NCBI GenBank assembly: GCA_016778765.1
Contig: JADHOV010000014.1
Span: 1 to 64,000 of the forward strand
DNA length: 64,000 nt
Reading direction: 5' to 3'
Source: Paracoccaceae bacterium
Lineage (GTDB): Bacteria; Pseudomonadota; Alphaproteobacteria; Rhodobacterales; Rhodobacteraceae
How positions within the stretch are numbered: position 1 is the first letter of the stretch; each line of letters begins with the position of its first letter. Under the pieces are notes generated by a model. The model searched no databases. It was not told the origin of the DNA and saw nothing but the letters and a program-made list of their open reading frames with translations. Below, piece after piece: positions 26,265 through 35,653 of this stretch. A program made the position numbers and the translations under genes.

Positions 26265-27167
26265 ATGGAACTTTGGATTATCGCAACTTTGCTGGCCTCT
26301 ACGTTTCAAACGCTTCGCTTTACGCTGCAAAAAATCTTAAGCAGCGACGCGTTAAGCGCAACAGGTGCGACATTCGCGCGGTTTTGTTACGCCCTGCCGT
26401 TTTTGACTATCGGGTTGGCGGTGTATTTTGGCATGAATGCGATCGCTTTACCGGCCTTGAGCGCAGGGCTTTTGGTATATGCGGGCGTCGGTGGCCTAAC
26501 CCAAATATTTGCGACCTTATGCGTGCTTTCCATGTTTAAATATCGCAATTTTGCGGTCGGGATTACGTTTAAGAAAACTGAAGTCATTTTGGTTGCGCTG
26601 GTGGGGTTTGTGCTGCTGGGGGAAGGCATTTCAGCTCTGGGCTTTGGGGCTATCCTTTTGGGTCTGATCGCTCTTCTGCTCTTGTCTAAACAGCCACTTT
26701 CAGAGCAAGGCAACGGACGCAGGTGGATCAATCGGGCCTCTGCATTGGGATTGGCCTCTGGTTTGCTCTTTGCCATTTCAGGGGTTTGCTATCGCGCCGC
26801 GAGCTTAGAATTGCCTTACGAGCAGCCTTTTTTACGCGCCGCTGTCAGCCTTTTTGTTGTGATTGCGTTTCAAACCTGCGTGATGGGGCTCTGGATGTGG
26901 TTGCGCGAACCATCCCAACTGCGCGCCGTCTGGCACGCCCGTAAAACCGCGCTTTGGGTTGGGGTCACCAGTTTGTTGGGATCACTTGGCTGGTTTACAG
27001 CTTTTACGTTGCAAACGGCCGCTTATGTAAAAGGCTTGGGGCAGATCGAATTGCTTTTTAGCCTCTGCATTTCGATTTTGTTTTTTCAAGAGCGCGTGAG
27101 CCGTCGAGAAGTATTTGGCATTTTGTTTTTGGGCTTAAGCGTTTTGGGGGTAATCTTTGCCGCCTAG
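26265..27167 (+). CDS. EamA/DMT-family transporter
   Basis: A ten-span inner-membrane protein of 300 residues, built from two EamA repeats (about 1-140 and 155-300). Typical features are the alternation of hydrophobic spans with short loops, VILVALVGFVLLGEGISALG ending the first repeat and ILFFQERVSRREVFGILFLG in the second. Such proteins export metabolites or amino acids; substrate not known. It lies downstream of the aldo/keto reductase on the same strand and its stop nearly touches the end of the convergent Nudix gene (one base between). Confidence 0.88.
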   Translation: MELWIIATLLASTFQTLRFTLQKILSSDALSATGATFARFCYALPFLTIGLAVYFGMNAIALPALSAGLLVYAGVGGLTQIFATLCVLSMFKYRNFAVGITFKKTEVILVALVGFVLLGEGISALGFGAILLGLIALLLLSKQPLSEQGNGRRWINRASALGLASGLLFAISGVCYRAASLELPYEQPFLRAAVSLFVVIAFQTCVMGLWMWLREPSQLRAVWHARKTALWVGVTSLLGSLGWFTAFTLQTAAYVKGLGQIELLFSLCISILFFQERVSRREVFGILFLGLSVLGVIFAA

Positions 27168-27168
27168 T

Positions 27169-27870
27169 TCACTCGCTTATGCTTACAGCACGGCCTGTGA
27201 GCCTTAAAAACTGACTTTCCTCATCGTTATTTTTGAAAAAGGGCACCGAATCCGGCGGGGTAGGCGCATCCAAGCGCCCCGCAATTTCAGCCATAACGAC
27301 CTCGGTAATAAAGGGTAAATCAAAGCTGCGTGCGTGCTCTAACGGCACCCATTGCAAATGCGATAACTCATCTGAAGCGGCAGAAAAATCATCCAGATCG
27401 CTTTGTAAGAAGGCTGCGTCCAATAGAAAAAACCGCGCATCAAAACGCCGGGGTCGCCCGGGCGGAGTAATGGCGCGAAACACGAATTGTAATGGCTCGG
27501 CAATCGGTCGATAGCCCTTGCTCGCAAAAGCCTGCCATCCATCGGGGACCGGATCAGGCCAAGCGGCCTGTTGTCCCAAGATTTGCCCGGTCTCTTCGAA
27601 TAGTTCTCGAATAGCCGCGGCGCATAGGGCCTGCGCCGAGGGCCCCTCTGTCTCTTCGCTGAGCCTGTCTTTGCAGGGGTTTGATATCTCGCTCAAAAGC
27701 GGAGCTGCGGCATCTTGCGGATCAACAGCGCCGCCCGGAAATACAAATTTGTTCGGCATGAAAGCAGCTTGCGCGCCTCTTTGCCCCATCAGGACCTGCG
27801 GCGCATGGGCGCGATTGCGCAGCACGATCACCGTGGCTGCGGGCCGGATGGCAGTTTTATCCTGGCTCAT
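27169..27870 (-). CDS. Nudix hydrolase
   Basis: A 233-residue hydrolase of nucleoside diphosphate-linked compounds. The second half of the Nudix box is clear (AAIRELFEETGQIL, REUxEExGU), while the GX5E half upstream is less regular (QALC region). Size and an insertion between the first strands and the Nudix box resemble the NUDT7/NUDT19-like CoA pyrophosphatases often found in Rhodobacteraceae, but substrate is not certain. It overlaps the upstream DUF983 gene by four bases and so is translationally coupled to it. Confidence 0.85.
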   Translation of the reverse strand: MSQDKTAIRPAATVIVLRNRAHAPQVLMGQRGAQAAFMPNKFVFPGGAVDPQDAAAPLLSEISNPCKDRLSEETEGPSAQALCAAAIRELFEETGQILGQQAAWPDPVPDGWQAFASKGYRPIAEPLQFVFRAITPPGRPRRFDARFFLLDAAFLQSDLDDFSAASDELSHLQWVPLEHARSFDLPFITEVVMAEIAGRLDAPTPPDSVPFFKNNDEESQFLRLTGRAVSISE

Positions 27871-28280
27871 GCGGTATCAGAGTTCCTCGCATTTTCTTCA
27901 TGGCCAAAACCATGCATGTAGCGGGCCCATTGCACTGCGATGATAACGCCCTTGAGACGCGGCAGAAGATAAAGCGCCAAGGCCAAACAGCCAACCGTAA
28001 AAATGCTTAGCATGACCAATGGCTCCAATCGCCACGTCACGAAGGTAAAGTGCAATAAGGGCGCCATGATATGCGCCACGATCAAAATTGTCAGATAAGC
28101 GGGCCCATCATCCGCCCTGTGATGGAACAGATCTTGGCGGCAGACGGTACATTTTAGGCGCACGCTCAAATAATTTTTGAAGAGCGCGCCTTGGCCACAA
28201 TTTGGGCATTTGCGGCGCCAGCCAAACCCCATAGCCCGCCAAATTGGGCGCGTGTCGGGCTCGCATATAGGGTTTGGCAT
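27867..28280 (-). CDS. DUF983 family membrane protein
   Basis: A 137-residue protein of the DUF983 family. It has a zinc-ribbon-like N-terminal part (RKCPNCGQGALFKNYL, then LKCTVCRQDLF) followed by the family hallmark ADDGPAYLTI and two membrane spans (about 62-82 and 87-108). Function is unknown. It is directly coupled to the Nudix hydrolase gene, an arrangement that seems usual for the group. Confidence 0.88.
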   Translation of the reverse strand: MPNPICEPDTRPIWRAMGFGWRRKCPNCGQGALFKNYLSVRLKCTVCRQDLFHHRADDGPAYLTILIVAHIMAPLLHFTFVTWRLEPLVMLSIFTVGCLALALYLLPRLKGVIIAVQWARYMHGFGHEENARNSDTA

Positions 28281-28464
28281 TTCAATCCTTCGCGGTGCCG
28301 GGTGTTATAGTTAGTCTGCAGTCTAAGGCTTTGGGTGGAAAATGTCTTTGCGGCTCTGTGTCGCAATTTTTTTAAAGTCAGCGACGGAAACCTTATGCTC
28401 CTGCGTTTCATATATATTGCTATCTGGTGGACTGCGCGCAGCCACTCTTATTGAGGAGAATGAA

Positions 28465-28953
28465 ATGTCACTTAAATCCCATATCATATTTACGCTTGCT
28501 TTGGCTATAATTGGCAGCTCTGTTGCCGCTTCAGAGCCAAAGCCTGATCACCTTAAAAGGGACGTGTCAGAGGGCGCAGCAGGCGTGTGTCGGGCTGAAA
28601 TATCTTGTTTGGAAATCTTAAAGCCACGCGGCATGCTGCAATTTACACATTTTGACACCGATGCGAACCTGTCTATTTCCAGTCAGGAATTGGTTGCCGG
28701 CTTGTCGCAAAGCGTTGATCGGCGCGCTGCACTAATTATGAAGCGCTTGGACCTCAACGGTGATGGATCGCTAAGTCAAGAAGAGATAAAGCGCGCTAAA
28801 GCCAAAAGACAAAGCGGAGGTTTTTTTAAGCGGCTTGATCACAACCAAGATGGCGTTATTGATGAGGCCGAATTTGCGGTCTTTGAAAAGCACCGACTGA
28901 AAAAGCGCCCTCACAAGCAGGGTTGGTTTGGAAAAAATAAGCCTGCAGATTAA
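28465..28953 (+). CDS. Exported EF-hand calcium-binding protein
   Basis: A 162-residue protein with a Sec signal peptide (residues 1-22, cleavage after SVAA). It has three EF-hand-like loops: DTDANLSISSQE, DLNGDGSLSQEE and DHNQDGVIDEAE; the last two fit the calcium loop well. The start at 28465 follows a strong TTGAGGAGAA site. It ends in a basic tail. It lies 26 bases before the sigma factor gene and probably belongs to the same operon, suggesting a periplasmic sensor or stress-related role in that system. Confidence 0.85.
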   Translation: MSLKSHIIFTLALAIIGSSVAASEPKPDHLKRDVSEGAAGVCRAEISCLEILKPRGMLQFTHFDTDANLSISSQELVAGLSQSVDRRAALIMKRLDLNGDGSLSQEEIKRAKAKRQSGGFFKRLDHNQDGVIDEAEFAVFEKHRLKKRPHKQGWFGKNKPAD

Positions 28954-28979
28954 AGAAATATTGCTCTGGGGTCGTGCCT

Positions 28980-29564
28980 ATGCCGTCTCAAACACCTAAT
29001 CAGTTGGATGATGCCGCGCTTCTGGCAGACTATGCGAAAGGGATGCCAGAGGCTGCGCGCATTTTGACCGAGCGTTTGATGCCAAAGCTTTATGCGCAAG
29101 CCTATCACAGGCTGCAAAATGCGGCGGATGCCGAGGATATTGCGCAAGAGGCGATGCTTCGGCTTTGGAAAATTGCACCAGACTGGCAAAGCGGGCGGGC
29201 AAAACTCAGTACATGGCTCTACCAAGTGGTGGCCAATTTGTGCAAGGATCGGTGCCGCAAGCCGCAAATGACGGGATTGGAGCAGGCGCCAGAGCCGATC
29301 GACCCCGGCTTGGCTGTTGAGTCACATTTGCAAGATGAACGCCGTGCGTCGGCGCTTTACAAGGCGCTGGATCAATTGCCCCAACGGCAGGCTCAAGCCC
29401 TTCGTATGCGGCATTTGGATGAGCTGTCAAACTCAGAGATTGCCGCAATTATGGCCGTAAGTATTGAAGCTGTTGAAAGTTTATTGGCGCGCGGGCGGCG
29501 CCAGTTAAAGACCTGTTTAGAAGCTGAAATTTCTGCCTTAGGATATCATGATGAAAAAGTTTGA
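28980..29564 (+). CDS. ECF-type RNA polymerase sigma factor
   Basis: A 194-residue extracytoplasmic-function sigma factor. Region 2 is seen in AQAYHRLQNAADAEDIAQEAMLRLWK (core binding and -10 recognition). Region 4 is at the C-terminus (LPQRQAQALRMRHLDELSNSEIAAIM.VSIEAVESLLARGRRQL), the -35 reader. It directs transcription of a stress regulon. An in-frame GTG at 28974 is possible; the ATG at 28980 is better spaced from CTCTGGGG. It overlaps the next gene by 17 bases, so sigma and partner are coupled. Confidence 0.9.
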   Translation: MPSQTPNQLDDAALLADYAKGMPEAARILTERLMPKLYAQAYHRLQNAADAEDIAQEAMLRLWKIAPDWQSGRAKLSTWLYQVVANLCKDRCRKPQMTGLEQAPEPIDPGLAVESHLQDERRASALYKALDQLPQRQAQALRMRHLDELSNSEIAAIMAVSIEAVESLLARGRRQLKTCLEAEISALGYHDEKV

Positions 29565-29949
29565 AGATCAAAACCATGAAGATCTAGAGGCGTTTTTTCT
29601 ATCGGCGCAACGGGCGCTGCCCGCCCCCTCAGATCAGCTTAGGGAACGCGTTTTGCAAAATGCTCAGGCCTTGATGGCTATGCAGGGGGCAGAAACGTCC
29701 GATAGCAAGGGCTCCGATATTCGTTTTCTGGGCGGCTTATCAGATTTTTGTTCAGATTTTTGGCCTGGTCTTGGCGGCTTTAAAGGCTGGGCCAGTTTGG
29801 CTGTTATTGCTGGTTTGAGCTTTCAGTTTGGTGGGGTGGCGCCAGAGGTTGAAGCGCAAATTTATGATATGATATTGGGTCAAAACGAGCTTGGGTTGGA
29901 AGGCTCTGATCCGTTTGAAGATCTCTATTGGGCATATTTGGAGGGATAA
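29548..29949 (+). CDS. Probable membrane anti-sigma factor
   Basis: A 133-residue protein with an acidic cytoplasmic N-terminus (about 1-75), one membrane span (GWASLAVIAGLSFQFGG) and a short outer acidic tail (about 100-133). It overlaps the ECF sigma gene, which is the normal arrangement for a sigma/anti-sigma pair. No zinc-binding HxxxCxxC motif is visible, so it is not a ZAS-type factor. The role is inferred from position and topology; sequence alone does not prove it. Confidence 0.65.
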   Translation: MMKKFEDQNHEDLEAFFLSAQRALPAPSDQLRERVLQNAQALMAMQGAETSDSKGSDIRFLGGLSDFCSDFWPGLGGFKGWASLAVIAGLSFQFGGVAPEVEAQIYDMILGQNELGLEGSDPFEDLYWAYLEG

Positions 29950-29952
29950 GAG

Positions 29953-30423
29953 ATGTCACAACAACCAAAGCAAACTGGCGCGCCAAAGCGCTTTTGGAAA
30001 GTGCTTCTTGGCGCTTCATTGGCGCTTAATATCGCTGTTGCGGGGGTTTTGGCAGGGGCGTTTTGGCGCCATAGTCCAGAGCATCGGAGCCATGCTGGCG
30101 GATCGCGCCAGGCCATGTCACCGTATTTTCGCGCGCTTGAGCCAGAACAGCGGCGCGCCATCAGCAAGCAATTACGGGCAGGTCGCGATGAAAAATCCAA
30201 ATTGGCGGCGCAAACACAATTTGAGGCCGCCATCCGATTATTGCGCCAAACGCCGTTCAGAGCAGCAGAATTTGATGCGGTTATGCAGCAACAAATCATA
30301 GGGGCGACGCAGCGGCTGCAACGCGCGCAGAGCAACCTATCGGCCTCTATAATCTGGATGAGCGCGCAGGAGCGCAGCGCCTATGCCGATCGTCTTCAAG
30401 CTGCTCTGCAGCATCGCCGCTAG
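29953..30423 (+). CDS. Periplasmic metal-sensor-like protein (Metal_resist/CpxP-like)
   Basis: A 156-residue protein with one N-terminal membrane span (about 15-37, GASLALNIAVAGVLAGAF) and a helical periplasmic part rich in Arg and Gln. The segment SPYFRALEPEQRRAISKQLRA resembles the periplasmic heavy-metal sensor/resistance group. It begins three bases after the anti-sigma gene. It may hold the anti-sigma factor or sense envelope or metal stress. The TAG stop lies inside a terminator hairpin. Confidence 0.7.
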   Translation: MSQQPKQTGAPKRFWKVLLGASLALNIAVAGVLAGAFWRHSPEHRSHAGGSRQAMSPYFRALEPEQRRAISKQLRAGRDEKSKLAAQTQFEAAIRLLRQTPFRAAEFDAVMQQQIIGATQRLQRAQSNLSASIIWMSAQERSAYADRLQAALQHRR

Positions 30424-30434
30424 AGCGGCGTTTT
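30415..30434. terminator. Intrinsic terminator of the sigma operon
   Basis: CGCCGCT-AG-AGCGGCG (30415-30430), a perfect inverted repeat that overlaps the stop codon, is followed directly by TTTTATT. It ends the plus-strand sigma operon and also lies at the end of maeB on the minus strand. Confidence 0.8.
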
Positions 30435-32712
30435 ATTCATAGCTTTTGACATCTGTGCCAGCGATTGCGGCTAAATTTAACAACCCCCGCGCCGTCACCG
30501 AGGGATTGGCAATATGCGCCTTATTGCCCATACCCATCAATATAGGCCCTACTTCAAGCCCTCCGGCGCGCATTTTAAGGATATTGCGCACCCCAGAGGC
30601 GGCATCTGCATTGGCAAATATCAGCACATTTGCGGCCCCTTGTAAGCGGTTTTCTGGCAGTAACCTGGCCCGCAGATCTGGATCCAACGCCGTATCGATA
30701 TTCATTTCGCCCTCATAGGTAAACGCCACCTTTTCGGTATCGAGAATATCCAATGCTTGGCGCATTTTCTTGCCAGTCTCGCTGTTCAAATTTCCAAATT
30801 GTGATTGCGAGCACAGCGCGACTTGTGGCTCTATGCCAAAACGGCGCACATGGCGCGCGGCCCCTTTGGCGGTTTGGGCAATTTGCAGGGGGGTGGGGTC
30901 GGCCCAGACATGGGTGTCTGCGATGAACAAAGGCCCGTCTTCTAAAATCATCAAAGATAATGCGCCGCTTGGCGATAAGGTTTTGCTGCCCAAAATTTGC
31001 TCGATATAATTCAGATGCCATCTAAATTCGCCCACAGCGCCGCAGATCAGGCTATCAGCCTCTCCGCGATGGACCATAACAGCGCCAATCGCGGTGGTGT
31101 TCGTGCGCATGATCGATTTTGCAAGATCTGGGCTGACGCCGCGGCGGGCCAATAGCGTGTGATAGCTGGTCCAATAATCGCGATATCGGTCATCTTGTTG
31201 CGGATTGACAATGTTAAAATCCCGATCGGGGCGGATATCCAGCCCCAGCCTTTCGCAACGTTGCTGGATCACTTCTGGGCGACCTATGACGATGGGAACT
31301 TCGCTGGTTTCCTCCAAAACGGCCTGAGCGGCGCGCAGCACCCGCTCGTCTTCGCCCTCGGAAAACACAATCCGCCGCGCGCTGCTTGAGGCGGCCTCAA
31401 ACACCGGCCGCATCAAAAACGCCGATTTAACGACGGTTTGTTTTAACGCATCGCGATACGCGTCAATATCTTTGATCGGCTGCGTGGCAACCCCGCTTTG
31501 CATCGCGGCCTCTGCCACAGCGCTTGACACCACGCTCGACAAGCGCGGATCAAACGGTTTGGGGATCAGATAATCTGGGCCAAATGTCAGCGTTTCGCCC
31601 TTATAGGCGGCGGCGGCTTCGGCACTTGTCGTGGCCCGCGCAAGCTCTGCAATGCCTTGAATACAGGCCACTTGCATTGCATCATTAATCTCGGTTGCAC
31701 CCGCATCCAAGGCCCCGCGGAAAATGAATGGAAAGCATAAGACATTGTTAACCTGATTGGGAAAATCGCTTCTGCCGGTGGCGATGATGGCATCTGGAGC
31801 GATAGCGAGCGCGTCGGCTGGCATAATCTCGGGATTTGGGTTCGCCAGCGCAAAAATGATCGGCTGCGCGCTCATTTGTTTAACCAAGTCGGGGCGCAGT
31901 ACATTCGGCCCAGAAAGGCCTAAGAACATATCAGCGCCTTCAATAACCTCGTCAAGGCTGCGCATCTCACTGGCCTGCGCAAAGGCCGCCTTTTGTGGAT
32001 TCATATCGATATCGCGGCCCTGATACACCAAACCATGCAGATCGCATAGCCATATATTACTGCGCTTAACACCGAGTTTCATCAGCATATTTAGACAGGC
32101 GATCCCCGCAGCGCCGCCGCCGGTTGAAACGATTTTAATATCCTCAAAGGATTTATTGGCCACATGAAGCGCGTTGGTTGCCGCCGCTCCAACAACAATG
32201 GCTGTGCCGTGTTGATCATCGTGAAACACGGGTATTCCCATGCGCTCGCGACAAATTTTTTCCACGATAAAGCAGTCAGGTGCCTTGATATCTTCCAGAT
32301 TGATGGCGCCAAATGTGGGCTCAAGCGCGCAAATAATTTCGGCAAGTTTTTCCGGATCGCTTTCATTCACCTCAATGTCAAAGCAATCAATATTTGCAAA
32401 TTTTTTGAATAAAACCGCCTTGCCTTCCATCACGGGCTTTGAGGCTAAGGCGCCGGTATTTCCCAAGCCCAATACGGCAGATCCGTTGCTGATCACGGCA
32501 ACCAGATTGCCCCGTGCGGTATAGCGGCTGGCGGCCAGCGGATCTTTTTGAATTTCGATAGAGGCCTCCGCAACGCCCGGCGAATATGCGCGGGCCAAGT
32601 CTCGGCCATTGGCCAGCGGCTTGGTGGCGCGCACTTCTAATTTCCCCGGTTTTGGAAATTCATGGTAATTTAATGCGGCCAGGCGCAGATTTTCGGCGGT
32701 TGGATCGCTCAT
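30433..32712 (-). CDS. maeB: NADP-dependent malic enzyme with C-terminal phosphotransacetylase-like domain
   Basis: This is a large malic enzyme of 759 residues. It decarboxylates malate to pyruvate while making NADPH. The N-terminal malic domain holds the YSPGVAEAS motif, the NAD(P)-binding domain has [16 protein letters not shown], and the ~320 C-terminal residues form a phosphotransacetylase-like domain ([16 protein letters not shown]), used for allosteric control by acetyl-CoA in MaeB. The ATG at 32712 is better spaced from GGGAG than the one at 32718. An inverted repeat at 32737-32754 lies just upstream and may be a regulator site. Confidence 0.93.
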   Translation of the reverse strand: MSDPTAENLRLAALNYHEFPKPGKLEVRATKPLANGRDLARAYSPGVAEASIEIQKDPLAASRYTARGNLVAVISNGSAVLGLGNTGALASKPVMEGKAVLFKKFANIDCFDIEVNESDPEKLAEIICALEPTFGAINLEDIKAPDCFIVEKICRERMGIPVFHDDQHGTAIVVGAAATNALHVANKSFEDIKIVSTGGGAAGIACLNMLMKLGVKRSNIWLCDLHGLVYQGRDIDMNPQKAAFAQASEMRSLDEVIEGADMFLGLSGPNVLRPDLVKQMSAQPIIFALANPNPEIMPADALAIAPDAIIATGRSDFPNQVNNVLCFPFIFRGALDAGATEINDAMQVACIQGIAELARATTSAEAAAAYKGETLTFGPDYLIPKPFDPRLSSVVSSAVAEAAMQSGVATQPIKDIDAYRDALKQTVVKSAFLMRPVFEAASSSARRIVFSEGEDERVLRAAQAVLEETSEVPIVIGRPEVIQQRCERLGLDIRPDRDFNIVNPQQDDRYRDYWTSYHTLLARRGVSPDLAKSIMRTNTTAIGAVMVHRGEADSLICGAVGEFRWHLNYIEQILGSKTLSPSGALSLMILEDGPLFIADTHVWADPTPLQIAQTAKGAARHVRRFGIEPQVALCSQSQFGNLNSETGKKMRQALDILDTEKVAFTYEGEMNIDTALDPDLRARLLPENRLQGAANVLIFANADAASGVRNILKMRAGGLEVGPILMGMGNKAHIANPSVTARGLLNLAAIAGTDVKSYE

Positions 32713-32736
32713 ATCCATATCTCCCAGATTTAATTC

Positions 32737-32754
32737 TAGTTTAATGTTAAACTA
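32737..32754. promoter_or_regulatory. Inverted repeat upstream of maeB
   Basis: TAGTTTAA and TTAAACTA are separated by two bases, forming a perfect 8-bp inverted repeat 24-41 bases in front of the maeB start and about 95 bases before the plus-strand cupin gene. It fits an operator for a dimeric regulator; the regulator is not known. Confidence 0.55.
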
Positions 32755-32847
32755 AATTTACATAGAGCGAAAGTTGCAAGTTTTTGCGTCTCTGGTCTTG
32801 TTTTGTATACTTGCCTTGCGCAAAGTGCCGATAAGAAGCGAGGCGAG

Positions 32848-33933
32848 ATGACAATACGTTCAGAAGTGGTATTACCAAGCACCAATCTTAGTGAGGATAT
32901 TTCCTTCTTCACCAAAAAATTGGGGCTGCGAATGGAGATGATCTATCCTGCTGATGACCCGCGCGTGGTCGTGCTGTCGGGCCATGGCCTCAGGCTGCGC
33001 ATAGAACAGGGTGGCAGCGCCGCCCCAGGTTTTTTGCGTTTGCTTAGCGCCACGCCCGATTTGATTGCAGAGGGTGCACGGGTCTTAACAGCGCCAAATG
33101 GCACCCGGATTGAGATCGAAAATAGTGAAACACCTTTGATCCTGCCCGAAACCCAGCATAAATTTGTGGTGCGCCGCTTGGCAGATCAAGCCCCTTGGGT
33201 GATTGGGCGGGCGGGCATGCAGTATCGTGATTTGATCCCCGACCGGTTGGGCGGATCGATCATCGCCAGCCATATTCGTATTCCAGATGGCGGCCCTGTG
33301 CCGGATATGGTGCATTACCACACTGTGGGGTTTCAGTTGATTTTCTGTTACCGTGGCTGGGTGGATTTGGTTTATGAGGATCAAGGTGCGCCATTTCGCC
33401 TAGATGCTGGAAATTGCGTGATCCAGCCGCCTGAAATCAGGCATAAAGTATTGTACGCCAGCGATAATATTGAAGTGATAGAGATTGGAGTGCCCGCCGA
33501 ACATATCACCACCATAGATCATGAGATGCAGCTGCCCAATGGCCCGGCCAATCCGAAACGTCGTTTTAGCGGCCAACAATTTGTTCATCACCGCGCTGAG
33601 GCAGCGCGGTGGATGCCAAGCCGTTTGGCCGGCTTTGATAGCCGCGATACAACGATTGCTGCGCATACTCAAAATATTGCCGGTGTGCATGTCTTGAAAG
33701 CCAATGGCGGCCCGTGTCAACGCGCATCTCACAACGCTGATATTCTGTTCAGCTTTGTCATGGAGGGTGCCATGATCCTGCAGGCTGAGGGTCAGCAATC
33801 TGTGCAATTAACCGCGGGCGATGCGTTTGTGATCCCGCCTGGCATGCTCAGCCAGTATCTTGAAATCAGCGAAGATTGTGAGTTGCTTGAAGTTGCGCTA
33901 CCGGGAAATTTCACCACAGATGCCCCGCAATAA
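32848..33933 (+). CDS. VOC (glyoxalase-like) and double cupin protein
   Basis: A 361-residue protein that joins an N-terminal vicinal-oxygen-chelate domain (about 1-95, STNLSEDISFFTKKLGLRMEM) with two cupin domains. The first cupin has HYHTVGFQLIFCYRGWVDLVYED and QPPEIRHKV; the second has the weaker SHNADILFSFVMEGAMIL and IPPGM. It sits 17 bases before cdd and heads the nucleoside operon, so a role with nucleosides, bases or sugars derived from them is inferred. No enzyme activity is assigned. The start at 32848 follows a GAAGCGAGGCGAG site. Confidence 0.75.
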   Translation: MTIRSEVVLPSTNLSEDISFFTKKLGLRMEMIYPADDPRVVVLSGHGLRLRIEQGGSAAPGFLRLLSATPDLIAEGARVLTAPNGTRIEIENSETPLILPETQHKFVVRRLADQAPWVIGRAGMQYRDLIPDRLGGSIIASHIRIPDGGPVPDMVHYHTVGFQLIFCYRGWVDLVYEDQGAPFRLDAGNCVIQPPEIRHKVLYASDNIEVIEIGVPAEHITTIDHEMQLPNGPANPKRRFSGQQFVHHRAEAARWMPSRLAGFDSRDTTIAAHTQNIAGVHVLKANGGPCQRASHNADILFSFVMEGAMILQAEGQQSVQLTAGDAFVIPPGMLSQYLEISEDCELLEVALPGNFTTDAPQ

Positions 33934-33950
33934 TCGATAGGAAAAGGAAC

Positions 33951-34346
33951 ATGGCTCTAAAACAAGCGGCGTTAAAAGTCAGAGAAAATGCCTATGCCCC
34001 CTATTCCGGATTTCAGGTCGGTGTTGCGCTGATGAGTAGTTCGGGAGAAATTTATACCGGCGTGAATGTTGAAAATGCGGCCTATCCCGAAGGCACATGC
34101 GCTGAAGCGGGCGCGATTGCCCGCATGATCGCGGCAGGGGATCGAAAAATTACGGCTGTTTACGTGGTGGCAGATGGGGCAGAGCCAGTGCCGCCATGCG
34201 GTGGATGCCGTCAAAAGCTGGCCGAGTTTTCTGCCCCTGACGTGCCTGTCACGATGGCCACGATCTCAGGAATTGAGAAGACATTGACGGTGGCGCAATT
34301 ATTGCCCGGAGCCTTTACGCCTGAGCATATGGATCATCTTGGATGA
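33951..34346 (+). CDS. cdd: Cytidine deaminase
   Basis: This zinc enzyme of 131 residues deaminates cytidine and deoxycytidine to the uridine forms. Zinc ligands and the catalytic Glu are in GTCAEAGAI and PCGGCRQ, and the substrate-binding segment VGVALMSSSGEIYTGVNVENAAYP is clear. The start follows AAAAGGAAC. It overlaps deoA by four bases and passes uridine on to the phosphorylase. Confidence 0.95.
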   Translation: MALKQAALKVRENAYAPYSGFQVGVALMSSSGEIYTGVNVENAAYPEGTCAEAGAIARMIAAGDRKITAVYVVADGAEPVPPCGGCRQKLAEFSAPDVPVTMATISGIEKTLTVAQLLPGAFTPEHMDHLG

Positions 34347-35653
34347 GCTTTGATGCGCGCTCTATCATCGCACAGGTGCGCGAAGGTCACGCGCCCTCTG
34401 GCGCCGCGATGGGTTGGTTTGCCCAAGGCTTGGCCGATCACACGGTAAGCGATGCGCAAGCCGCCGCTTTTGCCATGGCCGTTTGTCTCAAAGGATTACC
34501 GTTTGACAGCCGCGTAGATTTGACCTGCGCCATGCGAGATAGTGGCCCGGTTTTGCACTGGGATTTGGACGGCCCGGTTTTGGATAAGCATTCAACGGGC
34601 GGTGTTGGCGATTGTGTTTCATTGGTTCTGGCGCCGCTCTTGGCTTCTGCGGGGGTGTTTGTCCCAATGATTTCTGGGCGGGGCTTGGGCCATACCGGGG
34701 GTACGTTGGATAAATTGCAGGCCATTCCGGGCCTATCAGTTCAGGTTGAAAAACCACAATTTGACCGTCTTTTAAAAGAGGTTGGCTGTGCGATTGTCAG
34801 CGCCGGTGCGGCCTTGGCGCCGGCGGATAAGCGCCTTTATGCCATACGCGATGTGACCTCTACGGTTGATAGCCTTGATCTAATTACCGCGTCAATTTTA
34901 TCAAAAAAATTGGCGGCGGGATTGGATGGGCTGATTTTGGATGTGAAATGTGGCAGCGGCGCGTTTATGAAAACGCCCGATCAGGCGCGGGTTCTCGCGC
35001 AATCGCTTGTGCGCACGGCGGGCCAGGCCGGATGCAACACAATCGCATTGATCAGCGATATGAACCAACCTTTAGCGCCGGCCTTGGGCAATGCGCTTGA
35101 ATTGGTCGAGGTGATGCAGGTGCTGTGTGAGGGCAAAGCAGGGCGGTTGCGGGAGTTAACGCTGCAATTGGGGGCAGAGCTTTTATGCGCCAATCGGCTT
35201 TTTACATCTTTTGAGGCGGCGCAGAAAGACTTGGCAAACCGGTTAGATAGCGGGCAGGCGGCAGAAAAATTTGGCCAGATGATAGCGCTGATGGGGGGAC
35301 CCCGCGGTTTTGTTGAAAACTGGCAGCGGTTTTTGCCCGAAGCGCCGGTTATTCGCGAGATATACGCAGCGCGTGAGGGATATATAACCGCGTGGGATAG
35401 CGAGGCTTTGGGCCTAAGTGTGGTGCAGCTTGGCGGCGGGCGGCAAGTTGAAAGTGATATTATTGACCCTTCGGTTGGGCTGAGTGATGTTTTGCCAATT
35501 GGCAGCAAGGTCATCGCGGGCATGCCGGTGGCGCGGGTGCATGCAAACCGCGTTGGCCTGGCCGATAAAATCGGCGAAACTGTTCGCAATGCGTTGAGTA
35601 TGGGCGAAATCGCTCTGCCGGCGGCGCCTTTGGTTTTGGAGCGGGTAGGGTAA
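34343..35653 (+). CDS. deoA: Thymidine phosphorylase
   Basis: This pyrimidine nucleoside phosphorylase of 436 residues splits thymidine and deoxyuridine to base and deoxyribose 1-phosphate. The phosphate-binding motif KHSTGGVGDCVSL and ISGRGLGHTGGTLDKLQAIPG are complete, as is the downstream DVTSTVDSLDLITASILSKKLA. It overlaps cdd by four bases and ends two bases before deoB. Its product feeds DeoB. Confidence 0.95.
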   Translation: MSFDARSIIAQVREGHAPSGAAMGWFAQGLADHTVSDAQAAAFAMAVCLKGLPFDSRVDLTCAMRDSGPVLHWDLDGPVLDKHSTGGVGDCVSLVLAPLLASAGVFVPMISGRGLGHTGGTLDKLQAIPGLSVQVEKPQFDRLLKEVGCAIVSAGAALAPADKRLYAIRDVTSTVDSLDLITASILSKKLAAGLDGLILDVKCGSGAFMKTPDQARVLAQSLVRTAGQAGCNTIALISDMNQPLAPALGNALELVEVMQVLCEGKAGRLRELTLQLGAELLCANRLFTSFEAAQKDLANRLDSGQAAEKFGQMIALMGGPRGFVENWQRFLPEAPVIREIYAAREGYITAWDSEALGLSVVQLGGGRQVESDIIDPSVGLSDVLPIGSKVIAGMPVARVHANRVGLADKIGETVRNALSMGEIALPAAPLVLERVG

